This document shows positions 37,636 through 47,428 of a stretch of DNA of 64,000 bases, in pieces (positions within the stretch are counted from its first letter, which is position 1; the number at the start of each line of letters is the position of its first letter). Below the pieces are notes generated by a model, which saw nothing but the letters and a program-made list of their open reading frames with translations, ran no database searches and was not told where the DNA came from. This DNA comes from Veronia nyctiphanis (GTDB taxonomy: Bacteria; Pseudomonadota; Gammaproteobacteria; Enterobacterales; Vibrionaceae), in the NCBI RefSeq assembly GCF_004116385.1, contig NZ_PEIB01000007.1, positions 90,805 to 154,804 on the forward strand, read 5' to 3'. The position numbers were made by a program, and so were the translations under genes.

Positions 37636-39114
37636 TTAATTATTGGTATGGCTACTTTTGGTTAACCGATAGGCCTGCGAGTCGAAATGATTGAGTAGCT
37701 GCTTCATTTTGAGGGTGCTCCAAGGGAAGCCAATACTGTTCTTTCCATTAGCATCGAGATAATAACTGGTGCAGCCACCCGTATTCCACACAGTTTTTTG
37801 CAGGTCGTGCTGTACTTTTTCGTTATAGGCTTTTTGTATGCTGGCAGAGACTTCCAACCTATCGATTTCGTTATTACGCATTTCTTCCAGTGCGCCCATG
37901 ACATAGTTGAGCTGGGCTTCGATAACGATGAATGCCGAATTGTGTCCTATAGCAAGGTTAGGCCCCAGAATGACAAAACAGTTAGGGAAATCTGTGCAGG
38001 TTGTTCCTCTGTAAGCTTCTGGACTACCTTGCCAGATGTCGGCAAGTGTCTTACCACTCGCGCCGGTAATTTTATCTGCAACCGGGAGGTCACTGACGTA
38101 GAAGCCAGTACCGAGAATAATTACATCGACCTCTCTTTCCTCACCGTTAGTGCCGACGACAGTATTACCGCGGATTTCTTTCACGCCTGAATGAATGACA
38201 TCAACATTGCTTTTGGCAATGGCGGGATAATACTCATTCGACAACAAAACCCTTTTGCACCCCATGATGTAACTTGGTGTGACCTTCTTTCTCAACTCAG
38301 GATCTTTGATATGCCGATTAATGTTGAATTTCGCGATGCGCTGAATTTGCTTCAAAATCGCAGGGCGACGAAAACCAATCCCGAATAACTCCATGCCGGA
38401 ATAGAGCATTCCTCTGAATGCACTATAAAGTGGTTTAACAGCGAGGAGCATTTGCGCGAACTTAGGTACGCGGAGATTGGTTTTAGGCAGAATCCATTGT
38501 GGTGAGCGTTGGAATATATGCAACTCACTGACTTTATTCTGTATTTTGGGAACAAACTGAATCGCGGATGCACCTGTTCCGACAACGGCGACACGTTTAC
38601 CGGTTAAGTCTACATCGTGCTGCCAACGGGAGCTGTGAAACACCTCGCCTTTAAAACTGTTGAGACCGGGAAGGTTTGGAATGATCGGCTCATGAAGATA
38701 CCCGACACATGAGATAACTTTGTTTGCTTTATAGAGTCCTTCACTAGTGTGAACCCACCAGCATGTTTCTTCCTCGTTCCATTCCCCTTTCTGGACTTCT
38801 ACGTTGAATTGGATGAAGTCTCGGACGTTGTGCTTTTTCACCGTATTTTGAACGTAACCGAGAATCTCCTTTTGCCCTGCGAAAATTCGGCTCCATGCGG
38901 GGTTAGGTTCAAAAGAGTAAGAGTATAGGGCGGAGGGAACATCACATTCACAGCCTGGATAGGTGTTGTCTCGCCAGGTACCACCGATATCACTGAACTT
39001 TTCCAAAATGACAAAGTCTGTCATTCCTGCATTTTGAAGTCTTATTGCAGCCCCAATGCCGGATATGCCTGACCCGATTATTAAGGTATCTATTTGACGA
39101 ATCGTCTCTGTCAT
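37636..39114 (-). CDS. Flavin-containing monooxygenase, Baeyer-Villiger type
   Basis: 492 residues from ATG 39114, favoured over an earlier in-frame ATG at 39135 because it gives the usual short lead before the FAD site. Motifs: IIGSGISGIGAAIRLQNAG (FAD Rossmann), GGTWRDNTYPGCECDVPSALYS, the Baeyer-Villiger fingerprint FKGEVFHSSRW (FxGxxxHxxxW) near residue 160, VVGTGASAIQFVP (NADPH site) and ILGTGFYVSDLP. Such enzymes insert oxygen next to a ketone or oxidise amines using NADPH and O2. It is divergent from a TetR regulator with an 18-base palindrome between them, so it is probably the regulated target. The substrate is unknown. Confidence 0.88.
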   Translation of the reverse strand: MTETIRQIDTLIIGSGISGIGAAIRLQNAGMTDFVILEKFSDIGGTWRDNTYPGCECDVPSALYSYSFEPNPAWSRIFAGQKEILGYVQNTVKKHNVRDFIQFNVEVQKGEWNEEETCWWVHTSEGLYKANKVISCVGYLHEPIIPNLPGLNSFKGEVFHSSRWQHDVDLTGKRVAVVGTGASAIQFVPKIQNKVSELHIFQRSPQWILPKTNLRVPKFAQMLLAVKPLYSAFRGMLYSGMELFGIGFRRPAILKQIQRIAKFNINRHIKDPELRKKVTPSYIMGCKRVLLSNEYYPAIAKSNVDVIHSGVKEIRGNTVVGTNGEEREVDVIILGTGFYVSDLPVADKITGASGKTLADIWQGSPEAYRGTTCTDFPNCFVILGPNLAIGHNSAFIVIEAQLNYVMGALEEMRNNEIDRLEVSASIQKAYNEKVQHDLQKTVWNTGGCTSYYLDANGKNSIGFPWSTLKMKQLLNHFDSQAYRLTKSSHTNN

Positions 39115-39312
39115 CTTGCCTAAGCTCCCTCTCATTTCGTTGCGATCGAAATATGCTGTTTTCTAAATGGTTTTTGATCGAGCGTGCCAATTACTTTCAG
39201 GTAGTGTGCACGGAGGAAAACTGCAGCTCTGCGCTAGCCGTTTAGTTTAGATAAGCCATTTTGAGGCAACTATATACGGCGAGTTTATTATTAATTTGCT
39301 GATAATTAATTC

Positions 39313-39330
39313 ACATACCATCTGGTATGT
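39313..39330. promoter_or_regulatory. Palindromic operator, likely TetR-type regulator site
   Basis: Perfect inverted repeat ACATACCA-TC-TGGTATGT in the divergent intergenic region, just upstream of a possible promoter TTGACG (39338-39343) and TATACT (39363-39368, 19-base spacing). Its position suits control of both the TetR gene and the monooxygenase. Confidence 0.75.
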
Positions 39331-39374
39331 CAAATTATTGACGGTTGCTGTGGGATGTTGGGTATACTGTCCGG

Positions 39375-39983
39375 ATGGATATGCAAAACAAAAGGCAGGC
39401 AGCAAAAGCCGCAAGCAAGGAAGCGTTGATCAAGTCAGCGATGACACTCATCCCGATGAGAGGGCTGGATGTCAGCCTCGACGAGTTATGTGCTCACGCC
39501 GGATATTCGCGTGGTGCGTTTTACGTCCACTTTAAAACACGAGAAGATCTTCAACTCGAGCTGATGAGAAGAGAAGGAAATGCGTGGCTGGATGCCTTGT
39601 TTGGCTCTGGCCCACTGAGGAATGAGGAAGATCTTAATCGCTTGATCATGAGGTTTGTGACTGATTTGAAGAGTGGCACCTATCCGATCACAAAAGACTC
39701 CGGTTTCAGGCCTTATCAGTTGCTGGACATGTGTTGCCGTTCAGAGCGGCTGAAAGAGGCGTATCTTGAACTTGTTCAGCAAAGTGTTGTTCGTCTCCGC
39801 GATATTGTAGTGATGAGTCAGCAACAGGGCTACTTGAGTAAACGCCTTGACGCAGAGCAGGTTGCTTCGTTACTTCTTCTGCTCTCCGTGGGAGCCCACA
39901 CCATGTACGATCTGGATTACCCCATTGACTTTGCTAATGGCTCGAAAACGCTTATTCAACTTCTGCAAAATATCGAACGTTGA
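39375..39983 (+). CDS. TetR family transcriptional regulator
   Basis: About 202 residues from ATG 39375 (or ATG 39381). The N-terminal helix-turn-helix region reads MTLIPMRGLDVSLDELCAHAG followed by YSRGAFYVHFKTREDL, the TetR recognition helix. The C-terminal two thirds is helical with a hydrophobic ligand pocket region. An in-frame upstream start at 39345 would lie within the promoter. With the -10 box at 39363-39368 the transcript would begin about at the start codon, so it may be leaderless. It most likely represses itself and the divergent monooxygenase and is released by a ligand. Confidence 0.88.
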   Translation: MDMQNKRQAAKAASKEALIKSAMTLIPMRGLDVSLDELCAHAGYSRGAFYVHFKTREDLQLELMRREGNAWLDALFGSGPLRNEEDLNRLIMRFVTDLKSGTYPITKDSGFRPYQLLDMCCRSERLKEAYLELVQQSVVRLRDIVVMSQQQGYLSKRLDAEQVASLLLLLSVGAHTMYDLDYPIDFANGSKTLIQLLQNIER

Positions 39984-40016
39984 TAGGGAAGAGCGCTGAG
40001 GGTGTTTCAGGAAAAA

Positions 40017-40706
40017 TCAGTGCGTACCGACCTCGATGACGTCATGACGCCACATTTCTTTACTCGCAGCGAACTTACCATGTTGAGGTGATGCATAAAC
40101 TTTCTCTATGAGCAGCGCCATACTGCCCACAGAGGAACGTAGAGAGGCTGCATGATCAGTATCGAGGCTGGCCACACACACTCGATAACTGTGAAGTGAT
40201 ACATCAGGGATGCACTGTGACGCAATAAGTGTTTTAAGCGGTAAGTTGAGTTGTTCGTCCTCAATCATCGTTAGGCGTTCAGGCATGATGATATTGACGG
40301 TTCTGGCAACCGGACGTCCTTCAAGACTCAAAATCTGCTCAGTCTTGATCACCTCACTGAAAGGAGGCAGGCCAAGTAATAACGCTGCGCTTTTGTCAGC
40401 CATCAGCGTTGCGTGTTTGAGTAGCGCTATTTTCCCGTCTCGCGAAGACAACTCACATAGGGTTAACTGGTCGGGGTCAGAATCCGGGGTATACTTGAGC
40501 GGACGTTGTGAGATAAACCAGCCCCGTCTGTCCTCCCGATAAATAATACCGTCAGCTTCGAGCAAAGACAGTGCTTCTCTCAGAGTGACTCGAGTTGTTC
40601 GAAAGGTATCAGCTAACTTTCTCTCTGATGGCAGTTTTGATCCTGCTTCTAGAGTGCCTGAATTGACTTGTTCAGCGATGGCGTCTCGGATTTTTATGTA
40701 CTGCAA
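40017..40706 (-). CDS. GntR family regulator with UTRA ligand domain
   Basis: 229 residues. N-terminal winged helix: IRDAIAEQVNSGTLEAGSKLPSERKL... with the recognition part TRVTLREALSLLEADGIIYREDRRGWFI, then a UTRA sensing domain (about 85-225) with the typical KTEQILSLEGRPVARTVN strand pattern. The RRGWFISQRPLKYTP segment resembles regulators of phosphonate (2-aminoethylphosphonate) genes, but no such genes are nearby, so target and ligand are open. It is convergent with the TetR gene and its promoter region faces the oxidoreductase gene end at 40880. Confidence 0.85.
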   Translation of the reverse strand: MQYIKIRDAIAEQVNSGTLEAGSKLPSERKLADTFRTTRVTLREALSLLEADGIIYREDRRGWFISQRPLKYTPDSDPDQLTLCELSSRDGKIALLKHATLMADKSAALLLGLPPFSEVIKTEQILSLEGRPVARTVNIIMPERLTMIEDEQLNLPLKTLIASQCIPDVSLHSYRVCVASLDTDHAASLRSSVGSMALLIEKVYASPQHGKFAASKEMWRHDVIEVGTH

Positions 40707-40879
40707 AACGTACCCGTATCTTTATATAAAGTTCGACTGTCTTCGGTTTTTCACTCACCAGCGGTGTAAATACATCAAGCCAGAGGCGATATTCAGTATA
40801 TCAGGAGGTCATCGCCTGCATAGACGTGATCAACGTTATTGAGACTGTTTTGTATCAGGCGATACCTGTAAAGGCTGAC

Positions 40880-41859
40880 TCAGTTTACATTGACAATAAT
40901 CTTCCCATAGCACTGCCCTAGTTGAAGTTGTTGCAGCCCATCTTTGAGTTGTTCAAAGGAGAGGGTGCTACCTATATTCGCTTGGATTTTTCCTGAGGCA
41001 AGCTCAGTTAATAGGCTGTGGCAGTTATCAATCATTTCTTCCACATGCTCTTTTAAACCGTGAGCATAAACACCACTCAGGGCTATTTCGTGGATAGTCA
41101 GTCCTCGCATCGCTGCGATCACGGGTATTTCTGACAAAGATTCAGAAATTGAAACCATTTGGCCGTTGTATTTTAGCAGGGATGAAAAGGCACCCGCTTT
41201 TTTTGATGCAACACAATCTATCAAGCATCGGCCATCGCCCCTTCGGTCGCTTGCATGACTGCCATTGCTATATTGTCGTTCCGGTAATCCAGCGTGATGT
41301 CTGCACCAAGGCTTAACATTCTGTCGAGGTGCTTTTTCTCATCAATACCAATTACTGTTAGACCAGCCGCTTTAGCGAGTTGAATAAGATATCCTCCTAC
41401 GCCTCCCGCAGCACCATTGATAACCAGAGAGCTGCCCGCGCTGAGGCAAAGCTTTTTGTGCAGTGTTTGCCATGCGGTGAGGCCTGATGAGGTGATTGCC
41501 GCTGCTGAACCAAAATCGACGCCATCGGGGATACGTGCCAGATGATGTTGGTTAACTGCAATCTTTTCGGCAAAGGCCCCAGCTCTCCTTGGGTCGGCAA
41601 AACAACAAACACGGTCACCGACCGTGAAGTGCTTGACGGCATCGCCGCACTCGGTGACTGTGCCCGCGAAATCTGTGCCTAGTGTTTTCGGGTAATCCCA
41701 GGTGGCGTATCCCCAGTTTGCCAGTTTGAAGTCAAATGGATTAAGTGCAACGGCCTCGACGTTGATCAGAACATCTTGGCTACTGACTTCCGGAGGTGGT
41801 GTGTCGACTAAGTGGAGTTGTTCCAAACCAGAGGGCGAGGTGATTTGCCATGCTTTCAT
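40880..41859 (-). CDS. Zinc-independent alcohol dehydrogenase / quinone oxidoreductase-like (one frameshift)
   Basis: Joined product is about 326 residues, a medium-chain dehydrogenase/reductase. Motifs: ALNPFDFKLANWGY near residue 40, GTDFAGTV, GDRVCCF, SGLTAWQTLHKKL, and the NADPH site NGAAGGVGGYLIQLAKAAG near 150. No structural-zinc cysteines, so it belongs to the quinone oxidoreductase branch. The frame breaks at AA 41223-41224, one base short; repair gives GAMADALIDCVASKKAGAF. AGGAGCTGAAA precedes ATG 41859. These enzymes reduce quinones or unsaturated carbonyl compounds. It stands alone. Confidence 0.85.
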
Positions 41860-42016
41860 TTTCAGCTCCTGATGGTGGACTCTGAATGTGTTGTAAGTTG
41901 GCGTTACTTGGTTGTGAAGCTAAGTATGTTCTCAAACTACTTTTTAAAGACCAGTCTCTTTTAGCAGAGACCGATCATCAGCTTAGTATGTCTGGGACTG
42001 CTAATATTGACTCGAA

Positions 42017-42471
42017 TTATAGACGTTCAGAAAGATAAGCATCGTAGTCAGGGATAATGATGTCAGTAGCTTGTGACATCAGTGGTGAATTAATCATAAA
42101 ATCAGCGCTTGCACGGTTAACGGCAACAGGAATATTCCATACCGCAGCGATTCGAAGTAATGCCTTTACATCTGGGTCGTGCGGAACCGCGGTCAACGGG
42201 TCCCAAAAGAACACCATGGCGTCTATTTTCTTTTCACTAATCATCGCGCCGAGTTGTTGATCGCCGCCGAGCGGACCGCTCATCATCGGACTGACTCCAA
42301 CGATGTAGATTTAGCAATCATATTGCCAGTGGTACCCGTCCCGTATAAATGGTGCCCCGTGAGGTGTTTTTCATTGTTTTTAACCCATTCAAGCAAGTCT
42401 TGTTTACAGTTATCGTGGGCAACCAATGCAATGTGTTTGTCCCTGCCAAGTGTTCTAACCGTTGATTTCAT
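42017..42471 (-). CDS. mgsA: Methylglyoxal synthase (one frameshift)
   Basis: Joined product is 151 residues, the standard length. The start is set at ATG 42471 ([23 protein letters not shown]) by analogy with the family; the ORF is open further to 42531. Motifs: [13 protein letters not shown] with the phosphate-binding residues, [14 protein letters not shown] with the catalytic Asp, and [19 protein letters not shown]. The frame breaks at CC 42297-42298, one base short; repair gives [13 protein letters not shown]. The enzyme turns dihydroxyacetone phosphate into methylglyoxal and phosphate, a bypass of lower glycolysis when phosphate is low. Confidence 0.9.
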
Positions 42472-42912
42472 TATTCTTTTCCCGTGAATTTTTGCGGTTT
42501 TTTTGTCAGCACTGACAATATCATGTTCCACTTCTATTTACGCTACCCGGTATATCGATGGTGCGCCCTTTTCGAAGCGTTTAGCGAATTTAGTACAGTG
42601 AGTGCCCTTTTTTCCATTGACAAAATGAGAATATCAAGGCGTTTATCTGCCTAAATATGTGACAAAAAAACAAATATGACTAACAAAAGCAGGCGTCAAA
42701 ATGAAACCCTGTCTTAGAACGAAGACTCTGTATGAGAAGTTTATCCGTTAGCCTATTTTCACATACGAAATATAAGCAGAGACAACTAATATGATGTCGA
42801 GGGTTATCGGAGTGGCTCGTAAGTAAAAGTGGCGACAACGATAACGCAGCATTGTTGAGCAGAGGTAGCAACCCCCGGCTTAAGGGGGCATTGAATCACG
42901 GAGGGATTTGTT
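42472..42912. other. Intergenic region between mgsA and the exonuclease-like gene
   Basis: 441 bases holding two divergent promoters. A GC-rich hairpin-like stretch with runs of C and G lies at 42871-42888, before the ribosome site GGAGG (42900-42904). No ORF or RNA gene recognised. Confidence 0.4.
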
Positions 42913-43395
42913 GTGTGGGTAACTCTCGATTTCGAATCTTCTGGCCTTTCTGACGAATCATATCCAATTGAAGTCGGTTACAGTCTTCCTGACGGAACCA
43001 GTTACAGCTTACTCATCGATCCCCACTCATCTGCTGAGCAGTGGGTGTCTTGGGACCAAAATCTTGAAGAATATGAGCATGGAATCAGCCGTTCTGAGCT
43101 CGAGACCAGAGGTTTGCCTGTTCAGAAAGTATGCCGACATCTGAATGAGAATCTGTTTTGTTATGACCATATTCTTTGTGATAGCCAATGGGATTTATTC
43201 TGGCTGGGGAGACTTTACCGAGCTGCGCACATGCGACCGTCATTTACGCTCAAAGAGGTTGGCCACTGGTTGAATGGGTTTGATGGGGTGTGCAGAGAAG
43301 ACTTTGCGTCCGCAATATCTAACCTAACCTTTATCCATCGCGCAGAGCCAGATGCGAAATGTATACGACGGGCATTGTCGTCTGTGCTTTCGTAA
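42913..43395 (+). CDS. DnaQ-like 3'-5' exonuclease domain protein
   Basis: 160 residues. It starts at GTG 42913, with GGAGG eight bases ahead. The N-terminal VTLDFESSGLSDESYPIEVG carries the Asp-x-Glu of motif I of DEDDh exonucleases. A second acidic site is probably in HILCDSQWDLFWL, and the final FIHRAEPDAKC has the His-x4-Asp of motif III. It would act alone on DNA or RNA ends in the cytoplasm; substrate unknown. It is a short one-domain member. It stands just upstream of the nuclease-like gene below but with a 108-base gap. Confidence 0.75.
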   Translation: MWVTLDFESSGLSDESYPIEVGYSLPDGTSYSLLIDPHSSAEQWVSWDQNLEEYEHGISRSELETRGLPVQKVCRHLNENLFCYDHILCDSQWDLFWLGRLYRAAHMRPSFTLKEVGHWLNGFDGVCREDFASAISNLTFIHRAEPDAKCIRRALSSVLS

Positions 43396-43503
43396 ACGTG
43401 GAGAAAAACTGCGACTTTTAAGTTTTGTTGTCACAAGCGTACTGTTTGTCATGTGCGGGTTCCGCTATTCTTGTTGTAAATACCCCATCTTACAGACAGA
43501 CAA

Positions 43504-44597
43504 TTGATTACACGCAACACACTCAGAATTGCACAATACAATGTCGCAATGACTTCTCCCCGGGCGCAGTCTGTCAGTGACAGGCTACGTGATGGAAGTG
43601 ACAACGCACTCAGGCGTATTTCCAGCGTTATTGCAGCCGTAGATCCAGACATTCTTCTTCTTTGTGAATTTGACCAGAGTGGCGACGGTATTGATAACGG
43701 TGATGTAACAGCATTTATTCAAAACTTTCTCATACCTGCTGGTGGCAGTGATTATAAGTACCATTGTCAGGTTGGTGTTAATACTGGTCTTCCCTATAAG
43801 AGAAAGGGCAAGCCAGATATTTCGAACAAACCAGACATGGCGCAGGGTTTTGGCTTTCATCATGGCCAATATGGCTTTGCCTTACTGAGCCGTTTCCCCA
43901 TAGAAAAAAGCCAGCTTCGAACCTGGCAGCAATTTCACTGGAAAGATATGCCAGAGAACAAGATGCCGGAGGGTACTACCCCGCATGGATTCAACAACAA
44001 CAACGCCTCTCGTCAAAAAGTCATGCGTTGATGCCCGTTCTGGTCGGTGGGCAACGCATCAATATTCTGGCTTGTCACCCAACGCCACCTGTGTTTGATG
44101 GAAAGGAAAAAAGAAACCTCAGGCGGAATGCCGACGAACTCAGGCTTTTGAGGGATATTGTTGATGGTGCCGACTATCTGAGCGATGACGCAGGCAGCAA
44201 TGAACCGTTAGAAGACGCTTTTATTATTATCGGCGACCTGAATGCTGATAATCGTTATGGAGACGGCGACCGCGATGAAATACAAAAGCTGCTGACTCAC
44301 CCTCGTATTCATCCCTCTACATCGACGGGTTCCCTGATACCGTTTAGCAAACATGGCTCAAAAATGGGCAAAATCGTAAAAGGTAATCGCTTTGCCACTC
44401 ATGAGTCAGGCTTGCGGCTAGACTATGTACTACCGTCAAAAGAGCTTGAACCTTTTGCCAGCAGCGTGATTTGTACTGTTGATGATCTGGAACACATAAA
44501 AAGTTGTGATTCAAATATGGAAAATATGTCGTGTTTTGGATCAGATCATCGTCTTGTAATGGTTGATGTGGTGCTGAAAAGTGGTGACATAAGATGA
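43504..44597 (+). CDS. Endonuclease/exonuclease/phosphatase family protein (one frameshift)
   Basis: Joined product is about 364 residues, DNase I-like fold. Motifs: LRIAQYNVA (Asn), DILLLCEFDQSGDG (catalytic Glu), LACHPTPPVFDGKEKRNLRRNADELRLL, IIGDLNADNR (Asp-x-Asn) and CFGSDHRLVMV (Ser-Asp-His). The frame breaks at CC 44006-44007, one base short; repair gives NNNNALSSKSHALMPVLVGG. The TTG at 43504 is the only start in this frame. A signal-peptide-like reading (KLRLLSFVVTSVLFVMCG) lies just upstream in another frame, so the real start may be further up. The protein may be a secreted nuclease or a phosphodiesterase. Confidence 0.8.
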
Positions 44598-44742
44598 CGA
44601 CTTTGTGATCAGAATACAAACTATTCAACAACGTTCATCTCTTGGGAAAAAATATAGGCACAATATGCGTCGATTAAGGCTAGCGAGCGCTAGCCTTTCG
44701 ATTTGGTGTGATTAGATAAACTTCTTACAGGGAGTCACAAGG

Positions 44743-45738
44743 ATGAAAAAAATCACCACTTTGGCCGCAGCAGTGAGTCTGGGTCTTATGTCAGCAGCGG
44801 CGCATGCAGCGTACAAGCCGTCGATCATTTTTGATATGGGCGGTAAGTTTGACAAATCGTTTAACCAAGCTGCATATAACGGTGCTGAAGCATTCAAAAG
44901 TGAAACTGGCATCAAATATGGTGAGTTCGAAATCACCAATGAAGCCCAGCGCGAGCAAGCCATGCTGCGTATGGCGCAACGTGGTTACAACCCAATTGTT
45001 GCGGTAGGCTTTCAACAACAACCAATTGTTGAAAAAGTAGCGAAGCAATTCCCGAAAACTAACTTCGTCATTATTGATGCAGTCGTTGACCTTCCTAATG
45101 TTCGCTCAGTGGTATTTAAAGAGCACGAAGGGTCTTTCCTTGTTGGCGCATTGGCGGCAATGAAGAGTGAATCCGACAAAGTGGGTTTCATCGGCGGTAT
45201 GGACATACCTCTGATCCGCAAATTCGCTTGTGGTTATGAGCAAGGTGCGAAGTATCAAAGCAGCGGCGCAACCGTTGTTCAAAACATGACAGGCAGCACG
45301 CCAGCGGCATGGAACAACCCGACCAAAGGTGCTGAACTGGCGAAATCGCAGTTCGACAAAGGCGTTGACGTTGTTTACGCAGCGGCGGGCGGTACTGGCG
45401 TAGGTGTTTATCAGGCAGCGGTTGACGGCAAAAAATACGCAATCGGTGTCGATTCTAACCAAAACTACCTGCATCCAGGCGTCATGCTTACCTCTATGGT
45501 TAAGCGTGTAGATGTCGCTGTCCAAAATGCGTTTAACGACGGTAAAGCGGGCAAGTTCACAACAGGTGTTCAGGCGCTTGGCCTCAAAGAGGGCGGTGTT
45601 GACTGGGCTCTGGATGAATATAACCGTAAGCTTGTTTCTGCTGATATGGAAGCGAAAGTGAAGCAAATCCGTGATGACATCATCAACGGTAAAATTGTTG
45701 TTCACGATTACTTCTCGAACAGTGCCTGTACGTACTAA
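44743..45738 (+). CDS. BMP family nucleoside-type substrate-binding protein
   Basis: 331 residues with a clear signal peptide (MKKITTLAAAVSLGLMSAAAHA). The mature part has IIFDMGGKFDKSFNQAAYNGAE, the hallmark start of the BMP/PnrA family, VGFIGGMDIPLIRKFACGY, and DVVYAAAGGTGVGVYQA. No lipobox cysteine, so the protein is periplasmic. BMP proteins bind nucleosides (PnrA and RnsB types). It is the first gene of the importer operon and separated from the ATPase by a terminator-like hairpin, which would allow more binding protein than transporter. Confidence 0.9.
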   Translation: MKKITTLAAAVSLGLMSAAAHAAYKPSIIFDMGGKFDKSFNQAAYNGAEAFKSETGIKYGEFEITNEAQREQAMLRMAQRGYNPIVAVGFQQQPIVEKVAKQFPKTNFVIIDAVVDLPNVRSVVFKEHEGSFLVGALAAMKSESDKVGFIGGMDIPLIRKFACGYEQGAKYQSSGATVVQNMTGSTPAAWNNPTKGAELAKSQFDKGVDVVYAAAGGTGVGVYQAAVDGKKYAIGVDSNQNYLHPGVMLTSMVKRVDVAVQNAFNDGKAGKFTTGVQALGLKEGGVDWALDEYNRKLVSADMEAKVKQIRDDIINGKIVVHDYFSNSACTY

Positions 45739-45759
45739 TCAGGCCTGACTCAATATGAA

Positions 45760-45797
45760 GAGCCAGCCTGATACAACATTGGGCTGGCTCTTTTTTT
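45760..45797 (+). terminator. Intra-operon terminator / attenuator after the binding-protein gene
   Basis: Stem GAGCCAGCC / GGCTGGCTC with a 13-base loop and a seven-base T run, between the substrate-binding and ATPase genes. Partial read-through would lower transporter expression relative to the binding protein. Confidence 0.85.
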
Positions 45798-45865
45798 GCC
45801 TGAACAATCTGTGTTTTGGTTACACGAGATTGCAGTACGTGAAGAGAAAACAACAGGGAGTCGGT

Positions 45866-47428
45866 ATGTCACACCCCGCTATCGCGTTGAGCGGCATTAA
45901 CAAAAGCTTTGGTGCTGTACACGCGAATAAAAATATCAACTTCTCGGTAATGCCGGGAACCATTCATGGCATTGTTGGCGAAAACGGTGCCGGAAAATCA
46001 ACCCTGATGTCTATTCTCTATGGCTTTTATCAGGCCGACTCTGGCGAGATAGCCATAGATGGGAAACCATTGCACATACAAAACTCTCAAGCCGCTATCG
46101 AAGCCGGGATTGGTATGGTTCATCAGCATTTCATGTTGGTAGAAACCTTTTCTGTACTTGAGAACGTGATGCTTGGTGCAGAAGGACACAGTTTGCTTGG
46201 CAATGCGAACAAGACCGCCCGCGCAGCACTCGAAGACATTGAGAACAAATATGGCTTACAGGTTGACCCTGACGCGATTGTCGGAGAACTGCCTGTCGGT
46301 ATTCAGCAGCGCGTAGAAATCCTCAAAGCCCTTTACCGCGGTGCTCGAATCCTGATCCTCGATGAGCCAACTGGCGTGCTGACGCCACAGGAAATCGACC
46401 AGCTTTTCGATATTCTGCGCACTCTGAAAGAGCAGGGGGTGACCATCATTCTGATCACCCACAAGCTGCGTGAAATTATTTCGGTCACAGATACGGTTTC
46501 TGTTATGCGTCAGGGCGAGATGGTTGCGGAGCGTAAGACTTCTGAAACAACAGTCAACGACCTTGCTGAGCTGATGGTAGGAAGAAAAGTGCTGCTGCGT
46601 GTGGAGAAAGGCGAGGCGAACCCGGGTGAAACAACACTTAAGGTTGACGATCTCTGCTGGACGGATGAACGTGGTGTTCGTCGTCTGAAAAACCTCAATT
46701 TTTCTCTCAAAGCAGGTGAAATTCTGGGTGTTGCGGGAGTCTCCGGAAATGGTCAGTCTGAGCTACTTGAAGTGCTTTCCGGTGTTATTCGACCGCAGCA
46801 GGGCAGTTTTACGGTTACCAGCCAAAACAGCCCTCACGTATTTGGCGCCGACCGCGCGCGCGATGCCGCATTAATGCGTGAATTGAACATCGGCCATATT
46901 CCTGAAGACCGCCTGAAGCAGGGGTTGGTAAAAACTATGCCTGCATCAGAAAGTGCCATTCTTGGATTCCATCATGACAAAGCCTATGGCGATCTTTTGT
47001 TGAACCTCTCGGCAATTGATTCCGCGACCGCTGACATGATGGAGCACTACGATGTTCGTCCTCGGGACCCTTCCCTGAAGTCGGCCAATTTCTCTGGTGG
47101 TAACCAACAAAAACTCATCGTGGCACGTGAGATGTTGCGTGAACCAGAACTGATTCTTGTTGGCCAACCAACCCGAGGTGTCGATATCGGCGCGATTGAA
47201 TTTATCCACAGTAATCTGGTGGCAGCCAGAGATCGCGGTGCTGCGGTGCTCTTGGTATCGACTGAGCTTGATGAAATTATGTCGCTATCAGATCGCATCA
47301 TTGTCATGGTTGACGGTGAGATTTCAGGTGAAGTGGTCGCGAAGGATACAAACGAGCGGGAGCTGGGAATTTTGATGGCGAATGCGGCTGAAGATTCGCA
47401 GGCGCAGACGCAGGGAGGTTCTGCATGA
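45866..47428 (+). CDS. Nucleoside ABC transporter, double ATP-binding protein
   Basis: 520 residues from ATG 45866 (GGGAG ahead); an upstream start at 45755 would lie in the terminator. Two ATPase halves as in sugar and nucleoside importers (RbsA/YufO type): Walker A GENGAGKSTLMS near residue 38, with LPVGIQQRVEILKAL and LILDEPTGVLTP in the first half, and VAGVSGNGQSELLEVLSG, FSGGNQQKLIVAREML and LILVGQPTRGVDIG in the second. The second half has a changed Walker A (no Lys), the usual pattern of such proteins. It overlaps the first permease by 4 bases (ATGA). Confidence 0.9.
   Translation: MSHPAIALSGINKSFGAVHANKNINFSVMPGTIHGIVGENGAGKSTLMSILYGFYQADSGEIAIDGKPLHIQNSQAAIEAGIGMVHQHFMLVETFSVLENVMLGAEGHSLLGNANKTARAALEDIENKYGLQVDPDAIVGELPVGIQQRVEILKALYRGARILILDEPTGVLTPQEIDQLFDILRTLKEQGVTIILITHKLREIISVTDTVSVMRQGEMVAERKTSETTVNDLAELMVGRKVLLRVEKGEANPGETTLKVDDLCWTDERGVRRLKNLNFSLKAGEILGVAGVSGNGQSELLEVLSGVIRPQQGSFTVTSQNSPHVFGADRARDAALMRELNIGHIPEDRLKQGLVKTMPASESAILGFHHDKAYGDLLLNLSAIDSATADMMEHYDVRPRDPSLKSANFSGGNQQKLIVAREMLREPELILVGQPTRGVDIGAIEFIHSNLVAARDRGAAVLLVSTELDEIMSLSDRIIVMVDGEISGEVVAKDTNERELGILMANAAEDSQAQTQGGSA

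Noticed and set aside
40017..40706. Calling the GntR/UTRA gene phnR
   Set aside because: The resemblance is limited to one segment, and no phosphonate genes lie in the window.
45106..45705. 199-codon minus-strand ORF inside the BMP binding-protein gene
   Set aside because: Antisense shadow of an intact, well-recognised gene.
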